64,000 nucleotides of DNA from positions 10,367,203 through 10,431,202 of the forward strand of contig NZ_JAGINW010000001.1 of the NCBI RefSeq assembly GCF_017876405.1, read 5' to 3'. How positions within the stretch are numbered: the stretch's first letter is position 1; each line of letters starts with the position of its first letter. Below are positions 26,103 through 34,169 of this stretch, in pieces. This stretch comes from Kibdelosporangium banguiense (GTDB lineage: Bacteria; Actinomycetota; Actinomycetes; Mycobacteriales; Pseudonocardiaceae). Under the pieces are notes generated by a model. It was not told the DNA's origin. It saw only the letters and a list, made by a program, of their open reading frames with translations, and did no database searches. Position numbers and translations under genes: made by a program.

Positions 26103-26966
26103 CTACTGTGCGACCTGCATCAGGTACTGCCCGTATTCGGAGTTCTTCATCTCCACGCCGAGCCGGTGGCACTGCTCCTCGTCGATGTACCCCATGTTCA
26201 GGGCTATCTCCTCCAGGCAGGCCACCCGCACACCCTGGCGCTGCTCAAGCACGTGCACGTACTGGCTCGCGGCAAGCAGTGAATCGTGGGTCCCCGCGTC
26301 CAGCCAGGTGAAACCGCGGCTGAGCCGGACCAGTTTGGCCCGTCCGTTCTTCAGGTAGTGCTTGTTGACGTCAGTGATCTCCAGCTCACCGCGGGCCGAC
26401 GGCGCGAGGTCGCGGGCGATCTCCACGGCTTCGGCGTCGTAGAAGTACAGGCCGGTGAGCGCGTTGTTGGACCTCGGCCGCAGCGGCTTCTCCTCGATGG
26501 AGAGGAGGTTGCCGTCGGTGTCGGTCTCGGCGATGCCGTACCGCTCCGGGTCGGAGACGGGGTAGCCGAACAGCACACAGCCGTCCAGTCCCGTCTGTGC
26601 CTCCCGCAGGATGCCCTGGAAGCCGGCACCGTGGAAGATGTTGTCGCCGAGGATCAGCGCCGACGGCTCACCGTTGATGTGGTCCGCGCCGATCACCAGT
26701 GCCTCGGCGATCCCGCGCGGCTCCGCCTGCTCCGCGTAGGTGAGTTCCAGTCCCAGACGGGACCCGTCGCCGAGCAGCGCACGCAACTGCGGAACGTTCT
26801 CGGGGTTGGAGATGATCAGGATCTCGCGGATGCCTGCCAGCATCAGCACCGAGAGCGGGTAGTACACCATCGGCTTGTCATAGACGGGGAGCAGCTGCTT
26901 GGACGTCGCCTTCGTCAAGGGGTACAACCGCGTGCCGCTGCCGCCGGCGAGAACGATACCTTTCAC
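26103..26966 (-). CDS. rmlA: Glucose-1-phosphate thymidylyltransferase
   Basis: 287 residues, the standard RmlA length. N-terminal nucleotide-binding motif KGIVLAGGSGTRLYPLT, LILGDNIFHG, and EEKPLRPRSNNALTGLYFY as sugar-binding region. It makes dTDP-glucose from glucose-1-phosphate and dTTP, the entry point for all the dTDP-deoxysugars used by the glycosyltransferases. A cluster palindrome sits 72 bp upstream (27039-27054), between this gene and rmlB, suggesting its own promoter. Confidence 0.97.
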   Translation of the reverse strand: MKGIVLAGGSGTRLYPLTKATSKQLLPVYDKPMVYYPLSVLMLAGIREILIISNPENVPQLRALLGDGSRLGLELTYAEQAEPRGIAEALVIGADHINGEPSALILGDNIFHGAGFQGILREAQTGLDGCVLFGYPVSDPERYGIAETDTDGNLLSIEEKPLRPRSNNALTGLYFYDAEAVEIARDLAPSARGELEITDVNKHYLKNGRAKLVRLSRGFTWLDAGTHDSLLAASQYVHVLEQRQGVRVACLEEIALNMGYIDEEQCHRLGVEMKNSEYGQYLMQVAQ

Positions 26967-27035
26967 GATCCCATCCGATCTTCGATATGTATCAACGATT
27001 TCAACGGGAGTTCGTCATTTCGCCGCAGGGCGCAT

Positions 27036-27057
27036 CGTGTCCTGCCAGCGGGACACG
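27036..27057. promoter_or_regulatory. Cluster palindrome, site 3 (rmlA promoter region)
   Basis: Core GTCCTGC-CA-GCGGGAC at 27039-27054, one mismatch between arms. The dyad extends outward to CGTGTCC...GGACACG (27036-27057). It lies in the 154-bp gap between rmlB and rmlA. A half-site CCCGCTGG at about 27102 was not counted. Confidence 0.65.
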
Positions 27058-27120
27058 ACGACGTCTCATGGCCACACGTGCCCGATGTCCGGTGCCGGAT
27101 TCCCGCTGGGCTCCGGCCGA

Positions 27121-28050
27121 TCAGCGCTTCGCCTTCCACCACGAAGGATTGTCAACGTACCAGCGAACAGTCGCCGCGAGACCCTCCTCAAAGGACATCG
27201 CAGGCCGGTAGCCGACGGCGCGCAGTTTGCTGTCGTCGAGGGAATAGCGCCGGTCGTGGCCCTTGCGGTCGGGCACCTGCTCGACCGACGACCAGTCCGC
27301 GCCCACCGCGTCCAGCAGCAGCCGCGTCAGTTCGACGTTGCTCAGCTCGGCCGTACCCGCGACGTGGTAGACCTCGCCTGGCTGCCCCTTCTCGCCGACC
27401 AGCCGGATGGCGCGGCAGTGGTCGTCCACGTGGATCCAGTCGCGGACGTTGCCGCCATCGCCGTAGAGCGGGACCTTCTTGCCCTCAAGGAGGTTGGTGA
27501 TGAACAGCGGGATCACCTTCTCCGGGAACTGGTACGGCCCGTAGTTGTTGCCACAGCGGGTGATCGAGACCGGAAGCCCGTGCGTCGTGGCGTAGGCCAT
27601 GGCGATCAGGTCGGCACTCGCCTTGGTCGCCGCGTACGGCGAGCGCGGCCGCAGTGGCTCGTCCTCAGTCCACGAACCGGTCTCGATCGTGCCGTAGACC
27701 TCGTCGGTGGAGACCTGGACGACCTTGGGGATCTCCGCCTCCAGGCAGGCCTGCAGCAGGGTCTGGGTGCCGAGCACGTTGGTGCGCACGAAATCCGAGG
27801 CACCCGCGATCGAGCGGTCCACATGCGACTCCGCCGCGAAGTGGAACACGATGTCGTGTCCCGGAACCAGACGGCTGAGCAGTTCGGCGTCGCAGATGTC
27901 ACCGTGGACGAACTCGTGGCCGGCGCCGGCGATGTTGGCCCGGTCGCCGGCATAGGTGAGCAGATCGAGCACGGTGACACGGGCATCCGGCATGGTGCGC
28001 ACGAAATGCGAGCCGATGAACCCAGCACCACCAGTGACGAGAACCTTCAC
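27121..28050 (-). CDS. rmlB: dTDP-glucose 4,6-dehydratase
   Basis: 309 residues, slightly shorter than enterobacterial RmlB but usual for actinomycete cluster copies. NAD motif TGGAGFIGSH at the N-terminus, catalytic STDEVYG (T115-D116-E117), Y139 and K143 in YAATK, and the RCGNNYGPYQFPEKVIPLF substrate loop. It makes dTDP-4-keto-6-deoxyglucose, the common precursor of fucose, rhamnose, digitoxose and amino sugars. It is divergent from the adenylating-enzyme/TAL operon and shares with it a 237-bp region that carries palindrome site 4, 135 bp from this start. Confidence 0.97.
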   Translation of the reverse strand: MKVLVTGGAGFIGSHFVRTMPDARVTVLDLLTYAGDRANIAGAGHEFVHGDICDAELLSRLVPGHDIVFHFAAESHVDRSIAGASDFVRTNVLGTQTLLQACLEAEIPKVVQVSTDEVYGTIETGSWTEDEPLRPRSPYAATKASADLIAMAYATTHGLPVSITRCGNNYGPYQFPEKVIPLFITNLLEGKKVPLYGDGGNVRDWIHVDDHCRAIRLVGEKGQPGEVYHVAGTAELSNVELTRLLLDAVGADWSSVEQVPDRKGHDRRYSLDDSKLRAVGYRPAMSFEEGLAATVRWYVDNPSWWKAKR

Positions 28051-28183
28051 GCGATACTCCTTTCAGGACGACCGCAAGCGTATTCAGATATGTTTCGATT
28101 GCCACGAAAGCACAACATGACCACGCGGGTCGCCAGGCGGACAACTGTCGCGACTGGATCCTCACCAATAGGCGATTCCTTCA

Positions 28184-28203
28184 TTGTCCTGCTGGCGGGA
28201 CAA
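28184..28203. promoter_or_regulatory. Cluster palindrome, site 4 (divergent rmlB / aglycone promoter)
   Basis: TTGTCCTGC-TG-GCGGGACAA; core 28186-28201. The TG spacer is the complement of CA, so this copy is in the opposite orientation to sites 1-3. It ends 86 bp before the GTG of the adenylating-enzyme gene and lies 135 bp from rmlB. Confidence 0.65.
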
Positions 28204-28287
28204 ACCGTTTCCCCTTGCCCGGCAACGGCGTCCAGGAAATCATGGGACTCCGGGACGGTGAGCCATATTTTTCGACGAGGAGTTCCT

Positions 28288-29412
28288 GTGGGTTATCCGA
28301 CGTTGTCCCCGAAAAGGTTGCTATCATTGGGTTTCACCGCACCGGAGGTGACCGATGGTGTGTGGTGCAGCCGCTGGGACAGCGTCGCTGACCCGGCCGG
28401 CCTCTGCGCGAGCGAGCTGCCGCCGGTCATCGACTTCCACACCTCGGGCTCGACCGGGCCGTCACACTGCTGGCAACGGTCGCGGGACAAGGTCTGGCTG
28501 GAGGCGGGCATGCTCGCCGGGCTGATCGCACCGGACCGGCCGGAGGCGGTGGTCTCCTTCGTCCCGCCCAGGCACTTGTTCGGCGCACTGGCCACTGTGC
28601 TGGTCCCGGCGCAGCTCGGGATCACGGTGTGGTACCGCGCCGCGTTCGTCGGCGAGATGCCGGATCTGCCGCACCGCCGGATCGCGGTGATGGCCACGCC
28701 CTGGATCTTCCAGCTGCTGCTCCAGCACATCGACTGGGTCCGCCGGTTCGACCACATCACCGTCCTCTACGGCGGCGCCATGCTGCCGGCAACGGCCGGG
28801 AAATTCTTGCGGGAAGCGGGTCGCGAGCGTGCGGCGGTCGTCGAGGTGATGGGCTCGACCGAGGCGGGCGGCGTGGCGACCAGGCGATTCAACGAAGGCG
28901 AGCCGCCGCCGTGGACACTGTTCCCGGACGTCTCGTTCGCCGAGCCCGCGATGGCCGACGTACGCGAGGAGATCCCGCTGGCCGTGCGCAGTCCCCGAAT
29001 GGCCTTCCAGCCGGGAAAGCGACCGCCACAGCAATGGGTGGCCGATGACCTCGTCGTGCCCGTGGACGACCGGACTTTCCGGATGGTGGGCCGGTCCGGG
29101 CGACTGGTCAAGGTCAACGGCCGCCGGATCAACCTCGACGAGGCCGAACACGCCGTCCGTGCCGTGCTCGGCTGCGCGGATCTCGCCCTCGTGCCGGTCG
29201 CCGACGGGCTGATCGGTGAGCACGTCGAACTGCTCGTCGTGCTCGAACCCGGCACAGAACTGTCCGAACTGGACATCCCGGCCGCCGTGCGGCGGCTGGG
29301 CGTGCGTCCCAGACGCCTCCGGGTGGTGCCGCGCATCGAGCGGTCCGCACTGGGCAAAGCCACCGCACACCCACAGTCGAACACTGAGAAAGCAGAGGTT
29401 GTGACACCGTGA
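28288..29412 (+). CDS. Short adenylate-forming (ANL) enzyme, probable hydroxycinnamate activation
   Basis: 374 residues from GTG at 28288 (GAGGAG 5 nt upstream). ANL motifs: FHTSGSTGPSHCWQRS (A3-like, lacking the usual PKG), GSTEAGGVATR (A5), FRMVGRSGRLVKVNGRRIN (A7-A8), and a C-terminal RSALGKATAH with a candidate A10 lysine. About 100 N-terminal residues of a full-length ligase are missing, so the fold is minimal, as in some stand-alone adenylating enzymes. It overlaps the tyrosine ammonia-lyase by GTGA, so p-coumarate or caffeate is the likely acid. The thiol acceptor could be CoA or the carrier protein at 2352. Confidence 0.8.
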   Translation: MGYPTLSPKRLLSLGFTAPEVTDGVWCSRWDSVADPAGLCASELPPVIDFHTSGSTGPSHCWQRSRDKVWLEAGMLAGLIAPDRPEAVVSFVPPRHLFGALATVLVPAQLGITVWYRAAFVGEMPDLPHRRIAVMATPWIFQLLLQHIDWVRRFDHITVLYGGAMLPATAGKFLREAGRERAAVVEVMGSTEAGGVATRRFNEGEPPPWTLFPDVSFAEPAMADVREEIPLAVRSPRMAFQPGKRPPQQWVADDLVVPVDDRTFRMVGRSGRLVKVNGRRINLDEAEHAVRAVLGCADLALVPVADGLIGEHVELLVVLEPGTELSELDIPAAVRRLGVRPRRLRVVPRIERSALGKATAHPQSNTEKAEVVTP

Positions 29413-30926
29413 CGCAGATCGCCCAGAGCCCCGCGCCGGAACTGGCCAGTACGAGGTACCTGGCACAGGTCGTCGACAGCGCCGGGTGGGACGCCGAGCT
29501 CCAGCCGTGCGGCGACGAGGACATCGCCCGGATGGCGGCGAGCGCGCGAACCATCGAGGAGCACCTCGCGGCCGACCTGCCCATCTACGGCCTGACCCGC
29601 GGCTTCGGCCCGCTCGTGCAGTACGGCGCGGAATCCGAGCTGGAGCAAGGAAGTTCGCTGATCTCGCACCTGGGCACCGGCCAGGGCGAGCCGCTGAGCC
29701 CGGACGTCTCCCGGCTCATCCTCTGGCTGCGGATCCAGAACATGCGCAAGGGGTACTCCGCGGTGTCACCCGAGTTCTGGCAGGCCGTCGCCGACCTGTG
29801 GAACCGGGGATTCACGCCGGTGATCCCCCGGCACGGCACGGTGAGCGCGAGCGGCGACCTGCAACCCCTGGCGCACGCCGCATTGGCGTTCACCGGGTTC
29901 GGTGAGGCGTGGCAGCGCGACCGCGACGGGCGTTGGTCGGCAGTGCCGGCGCGGGAAGCGCTTGCCGCGCTGGGTGCGCAGCCGTTCGAGTGGCCTGTCC
30001 GCGAAGCACTCGCCTTCGTCAACGGCACCGGCGCGAGCCTGGCGATGTCCGTGCTCAACCAACAGTCGGCGATGCGATTGACGCGCGCGGCGGCGATCCT
30101 GACCGGCCGGCTCGCGCTGTTGCTCGGTGCCAACCCCGAGCACTACGAAGCCGGGCACGGCATCGCCCGCGGTCAGCTCGGCCAGCTCACCGCGGCCGAG
30201 TGGATCCGCCAGGAGCTGCCCGCCGGGATGACCAGGAACCCTGAGCGCCCGCTGCAGGAGCCCTACAGCCTGCGCTGCGCGCCGCAGGTGCTCGGCGCCG
30301 TGCTCGACCAACTGGACAACGCCGGCGACGTGCTGGCCAGGGAAGTCGCCGGCTGCCAGGACAATCCCATCACCTTCGACGGTCGGGTGCTGCACGGCGG
30401 GAACTTCCACGCCATGCCGGTCGGGCTCACCTCCGACCAGATCGGACTGGCCATGCACATGGCCGTCTACCTCGCCGAACGTCAGCTCGGGCTGTTGCTC
30501 AGCCCGGCGACCAACGGAGACCTGCCACCGATGCTCACCCCGCGGGCGGGTCGTGGGTGCGGCCTCGCCGGCGTGCACATCAGCGCCACGTCGTTCGTCT
30601 CCAGGATCAGGCAGCTGGCCGCACCGTCCTCGCTGACGACCCTGCCCACCAACGGCTGGAACCAGGACCACGTGCCGATGGCGCTCAACGGAGCCAACTC
30701 CGTCGCCGAGGCGCTCGAACTCGGCTGGCTGGTGATCGGTTCCCTGGCGCTCGGCGTCACCCAGCTCGCCGCGATCACCGGTCACCCGGCCGAGGAGTCG
30801 GGGCTCTGGGCCGACCTGGCACGGGTGTCCCCACCACTGGACGCGGACCGGCCGATGGCCGCGGAGGTGCGGGCCGCCCGGGACCTGCTGGACCAGGCCG
30901 CCGACGACGCGCTCGCCGCACGATAG
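29409..30926 (+). CDS. sam8: Tyrosine ammonia-lyase (Sam8-like)
   Basis: 505 residues. The MIO-forming triad Ala-Ser-Gly is at 147-149 (TVSASGDLQPLAHAAL); catalytic Tyr60 lies in YGLTRGFGP. The substrate-selectivity pair is His87-Leu88 (SLISHLGTGQG), the combination found in tyrosine-specific lyases (Phe-Leu in PALs). Long stretches match my memory of Saccharothrix espanaensis Sam8 (LILWLRIQNMRKGYSAVSP, LTTLPTNGWNQDHVPMALN), with differences throughout, so it is an orthologue from another strain. It converts L-tyrosine to p-coumarate for the saccharomicin aglycone. No Sam5-type 3-hydroxylase is in the window. An aminomutase activity cannot be excluded. Confidence 0.93.
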   Translation: MTQIAQSPAPELASTRYLAQVVDSAGWDAELQPCGDEDIARMAASARTIEEHLAADLPIYGLTRGFGPLVQYGAESELEQGSSLISHLGTGQGEPLSPDVSRLILWLRIQNMRKGYSAVSPEFWQAVADLWNRGFTPVIPRHGTVSASGDLQPLAHAALAFTGFGEAWQRDRDGRWSAVPAREALAALGAQPFEWPVREALAFVNGTGASLAMSVLNQQSAMRLTRAAAILTGRLALLLGANPEHYEAGHGIARGQLGQLTAAEWIRQELPAGMTRNPERPLQEPYSLRCAPQVLGAVLDQLDNAGDVLAREVAGCQDNPITFDGRVLHGGNFHAMPVGLTSDQIGLAMHMAVYLAERQLGLLLSPATNGDLPPMLTPRAGRGCGLAGVHISATSFVSRIRQLAAPSSLTTLPTNGWNQDHVPMALNGANSVAEALELGWLVIGSLALGVTQLAAITGHPAEESGLWADLARVSPPLDADRPMAAEVRAARDLLDQAADDALAAR

Positions 30927-30933
30927 GACGACC

Positions 30934-31950
30934 GTGACGCTGGAAATCAGGGGAATCTCGTACATGGTCGACGAGGTGTCGGCCGAAGTCGCCCATGCCG
31001 ATCTGCGCGTCATCCGCACGCAGCTGCACTGCACGGCCGTGATCCTCATCGGCATGGACATCGAGAAGATGATCGCGGCCGCGCAGTACGCCATCCAGAT
31101 CGGGCTGGACGCCTGGATCGAGCCGCATCCGATCGACCTCACGCACCGCAGGGTGCTGCGCAACCTCGAGGCGACGGCGATCGCGGCGGAGGAACTGCGC
31201 AGCCGCCACCCCGGTCGCGTGACCCTTGTCGTCGGCTGTGAGTTCTCGGTGCACCTCGGCGCGGGCCTGCCTGGCATGGCCGAGACGATCCGGCTGATGA
31301 TGATCAGGTACCGGCGGTTCTTCCGCCGCCGGATCAACCGGATGGTCAACAAGCTGCTCGGCAGGGCGGCCGTGGTGGCCAGGGCGAACTTCCACGGTCC
31401 GATCACCTACGCCTCCGCGTCGTGGGAGGAGGTCGACTGGTCCGCCTTCGACTACTGCGGGATCAACCTCTACCGCACCCGCAACAACGGCCCGGTGTTC
31501 GAGGAACGGCTGCGCAACCACGTGCGGAACTCGGGCAAGCCGCTGGTCATCACCGAGTTCGGCTGCGGTGCCCACATCGGCGGCGCGCAGCGTGGGCCGG
31601 GCTCGTTCAAGATCATCTCCTGGTTCGGGATCCACCCCCGGATCAGGAAGGGCAACGTGCGCAGCGAGCGCGTCCAGGCCGCCTACGTGGGCGAACTGAT
31701 CAACCTCTGGAACCGCCACGGCGTACACGGTTGTTTCGTGTACACCTTCGCCCTGCGCGACTACCCGCACTTCGCCGACCCCCAGCGCGATCTCGACATG
31801 GCGTCGTTCGGTGTGGTGAAGGTCAATCCTGAAGACCCGGCCCAATGGGAGCCCAAGGAGGCGTTCCACGACATAGCGCGGCTCTACGCCCTGCACGACG
31901 CCCGGGCCCGGATCCGCAAGTCGGCAGAGACGGGCGATCCAGCCGCTTGA
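30934..31950 (+). CDS. Glycoside hydrolase-like TIM-barrel protein, 338 aa
   Basis: GTG start 7 bp after the lyase gene, so it belongs to the same operon. A barrel pattern is visible: DAWIEPHPIDLTHR, VTLVVGCEFSVH (candidate acid/base Glu), NFHGPITYASASWEEVDW, DYCGINLYRTRNNG, PLVITEFGCGAHIGG (candidate nucleophile Glu), NRHGVHGCFVYTFALRDYPH. No signal peptide or membrane segment, so it would act in the cytoplasm. It could trim glycosides or have lost hydrolysis and serve another role. I do not know a characterised homologue in a saccharomicin cluster. Confidence 0.65.
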   Translation: MTLEIRGISYMVDEVSAEVAHADLRVIRTQLHCTAVILIGMDIEKMIAAAQYAIQIGLDAWIEPHPIDLTHRRVLRNLEATAIAAEELRSRHPGRVTLVVGCEFSVHLGAGLPGMAETIRLMMIRYRRFFRRRINRMVNKLLGRAAVVARANFHGPITYASASWEEVDWSAFDYCGINLYRTRNNGPVFEERLRNHVRNSGKPLVITEFGCGAHIGGAQRGPGSFKIISWFGIHPRIRKGNVRSERVQAAYVGELINLWNRHGVHGCFVYTFALRDYPHFADPQRDLDMASFGVVKVNPEDPAQWEPKEAFHDIARLYALHDARARIRKSAETGDPAA

Positions 31951-32094
31951 GCGCCACTCAAGGCAAAGTAAAGCCGGACGTGCGGTCGCAACCAGCACGA
32001 GCGTTGAGGCTGCGGCAACCCCTGTCCCCCAACATGGTCTACGGGTCCAGGAACGCTTGGGGATCTTGTCGCGTTCCGCGCAGAGGGAGGTTTC

Positions 32095-32754
32095 GTGGCC
32101 GAGATGGCTGAGTTGACGAGGTCGAACGACGTCGCACCGGGGGTGACGCCACAGTCGGCGGTGCGGTCCCCGATCCCGCGGGTTCGGATGACCGGTATCG
32201 GGCTGCAGATTCCCGTCGGTCTGCGGTACGACGAATGGGAGAAGACGGGCCGTCAGCTGTCCGGCATCGCGGACTCGTCGGCGTGGTGGCTCGGGGACTG
32301 GCTCGTATTCGGCAAGACGAACTACTCCGACCGCTACCAGCTCGCCATCCAGAACGCGGGTCTGCGGTACCAGACGTTACGCAACTACGCGTGGGTCGCG
32401 CGCCGGTTCGAGATGAGCCGGCGACGGCCGAAGCTGACCTTCAAACACCACACGGAGGTCGCGTCGCTGCCCTTCCAGGAGCAGGACCGGTTGCTGGACC
32501 AGGCCGAACAGGAGATGTGGACGACCAAGCAGCTGCGCAACGCCGTCGCGCAGTGCCATAGCACCCAGTCTGAGCGACCGGTGCATGCCAACTCGCGGAT
32601 CGACGTGCCCAAGAACCGCGTCGGCAAGTGGCGTGAGGCGGCCGACCGCGTGGGAGTCGACTTTGACCAGTGGGTGCTGACGATGCTCGACCGCGCGGCA
32701 ACGGAGGTCCTCGTGCCTGACTATGCCGACCACGGAGCCGAACTGCACGTCTAG
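32095..32754 (+). CDS. LmbU/NovE-family pathway regulator
   Basis: 219 residues; GTG start behind GGGAGG. The core GLQIPVGLRYDEWEKTGRQL, SSAWWLGDWLVFGK, LRYQTLRNYAWVARRFE is the signature of LmbU (lincomycin), NovE (novobiocin) and relatives, DNA-binding activators found almost only in antibiotic clusters. The C-terminal half (NRVGKWREAADRVGVDFDQWV) is variable in the family. As I recall, LmbU recognises a CGCCGGCG-like palindromic core; the cluster palindromes here have CGCCAGCG, so this protein is the best candidate to bind them. 144 bp downstream of the glycosidase-like gene. Confidence 0.88.
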   Translation: MAEMAELTRSNDVAPGVTPQSAVRSPIPRVRMTGIGLQIPVGLRYDEWEKTGRQLSGIADSSAWWLGDWLVFGKTNYSDRYQLAIQNAGLRYQTLRNYAWVARRFEMSRRRPKLTFKHHTEVASLPFQEQDRLLDQAEQEMWTTKQLRNAVAQCHSTQSERPVHANSRIDVPKNRVGKWREAADRVGVDFDQWVLTMLDRAATEVLVPDYADHGAELHV

Positions 32755-32926
32755 AGCCATCAGGACGAATGTAGGCTCGGTGGCACCTGCCGCCGGGCCC
32801 ATTTTCCATGGGCGCACACGGTCCAGTCGGACTGTCAGACCCGCCACCGGACGGATCGTGACGCCAACTGGCTTGCCTTTTGTCCGGATACTTCCTCGGC
32901 ACCCGGCCATTGCAGCTCTTGCAGAC

Positions 32927-32948
32927 CGGTTGAGGATCGGTTGAGGAT
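32927..32948. promoter_or_regulatory. Perfect tandem 11-bp repeat (candidate SARP box)
   Basis: CGGTTGAGGAT twice in direct succession, 360 bp upstream of the small SARP gene. The 11-bp period matches the block at 2103-2124 although the sequence differs. Autoregulation by a SARP, or control by the AfsR-like protein, is possible. Confidence 0.45.
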
Positions 32949-33290
32949 CGCGATCACGATCATTGGAGTACAGCCCGTACGGCACGGACTCCGGAGGAGC
33001 GATCGCTATGGCAGACCCGCATCGCGGCTGCGCAAAGGTGACCTGCTGCGCTCCGCCGAGCCGTCCGGCCCGCTCGACACAGTGGTGCACCAGCCGACCG
33101 GGCAGGGCTCGATCACCACGGCGGGATCGAGACGGCAGCCATCGCGCTGCCGGACACCACTGGTTGCGGGGATGAATGCCGGGCTTGGCGACACCCTGCT
33201 GGGGTCGCCGAGCTCGACTGGGGGTCCCGGCATCGAGCTGCATCCCTTGTGCGACATGCACACACGGCTTCGGCCGACCGAACGGCGACA

Positions 33291-33307
33291 CGTAAATGGG
33301 GTTTACG
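33291..33307. promoter_or_regulatory. Inverted repeat abutting the SARP start codon
   Basis: CGTAAA-TGGGG-TTTACG is a 6-5-6 inverted repeat ending 1 nt before the proposed GTG at 33309. The TGGGG loop also supplies the only Shine-Dalgarno-like sequence, so a hairpin here would hide the ribosome site; alternatively it is a repressor operator. Confidence 0.4.
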
Positions 33308-33308
33308 C

Positions 33309-34127
33309 GTGCGTTGCACGATCAAACTTTTGGGCAGCTTCGAAGCGAGGCTGGATGACATCCCGACCGTACCGTCCGCGGCCAAACAGCGGCAGCTACT
33401 CGCTCTGCTCGCGCTCAACGCGGGCCGTACGGTGTCGGTGTCCATGATCATGGACGAACTGTGGGGCACGGAGCAGTCCAAGTCCGCTAGCACAACCATG
33501 CATACCTACATCGGCAAGTTGCGCCGGGAGTTCGAAACGGCCCTGCGCGACCATTCCGGCTACGACGCCAAGCGGCTGCTGGTGACCGAACCGATCGGCT
33601 ACAGCTTGCGGGTGCCGGCGAGTGACATCGACGTGGGCCGCTACGAACAGCTCGCGCAGGCTGGCCGGCTGGCCGCCGACCGTGGTGACCATGAGACGGC
33701 AAGCCGCAATCTCGCGGCAGCACTGGCCTTGTGGCGCGGGCCCGCGTTGTCCGACGTGGTCGCCGGCCAGCACCTGATGGTCGAGATCGTACGGCTGGAG
33801 GAGAACCGGCTCAGCGATCTCGACCTGCGCATCGAGGCCGACCTGCGGCTGGGCAGGCACCGCGGGCTGCTCGGCGAGCTGGCCGGGCTGTGTGCGCGCT
33901 TCCCGATGTCGGAGAACTTCAGCACGAAGTACATGCTCGCGCTCTACCGCTCCGGCCAGCAGTGGCGCGCACTCGAGATGTACCAGCGGCTGCGGTCGGC
34001 CATGGCCGAGGAGCTCGGTGTGAAACCGTCGAACGCCACACAGCGGCTGCATCTGGCCATGCTCCGGGGCGATCCGGCCGTGGAGGCACCCGACCAGGTG
34101 GCCGACGGCTGGATGTCGGCGGGATAG
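33309..34127 (+). CDS. SARP-family transcriptional activator (short form), 272 aa
   Basis: The N-terminal OmpR-like winged helix (IKLLGSFEARLDD, AAKQRQLLALLALNAGRTVSVSMIMDELW, HTYIGKLRRE, GYSLRVP) is followed by a BTAD domain (DVGRYEQLA, ALALWRGPALSDV, EENRLSDLDLRIEADL, ALYRSGQQWRALEMYQRLR). This is the DnrI/ActII-ORF4 layout of pathway activators. I chose GTG 33309 because homologues begin at VRCTIKLLG; an ATG at 33249 is in frame but crosses the inverted repeat. It converges on the AfsR-like gene with a shared terminator. Confidence 0.9.
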   Translation: MRCTIKLLGSFEARLDDIPTVPSAAKQRQLLALLALNAGRTVSVSMIMDELWGTEQSKSASTTMHTYIGKLRREFETALRDHSGYDAKRLLVTEPIGYSLRVPASDIDVGRYEQLAQAGRLAADRGDHETASRNLAAALALWRGPALSDVVAGQHLMVEIVRLEENRLSDLDLRIEADLRLGRHRGLLGELAGLCARFPMSENFSTKYMLALYRSGQQWRALEMYQRLRSAMAEELGVKPSNATQRLHLAMLRGDPAVEAPDQVADGWMSAG

Positions 34128-34138
34128 GCAGTCGCCGA

Positions 34139-34169
34139 CGGGGGTGAACGGCTAGGCCGGTCACCCCCG
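34139..34169. terminator. Convergent terminator between the two SARP genes
   Basis: Perfect 9-bp stem CGGGGGTGA / TCACCCCCG with a 13-nt loop (34148-34160). The 3' arm includes the stop codon of the minus-strand AfsR-like gene. Confidence 0.65.

Larger units (their letters stand above)
32755..33308. other. 554-bp intergenic region upstream of the small SARP
   Basis: No convincing gene. It contains a perfect tandem 11-bp repeat (32927-32948) and an inverted repeat touching the SARP start (33291-33307). A stretch at 32837-32852 resembles half of the cluster palindrome but breaks symmetry. Confidence 0.6.

Noticed and set aside
32837..32852. Possible sixth palindrome upstream of the short SARP (GACCCGCCACCGGAC)
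   Set aside because: Only the left arm and CA spacer match; the right arm is shifted by one base and breaks the dyad.
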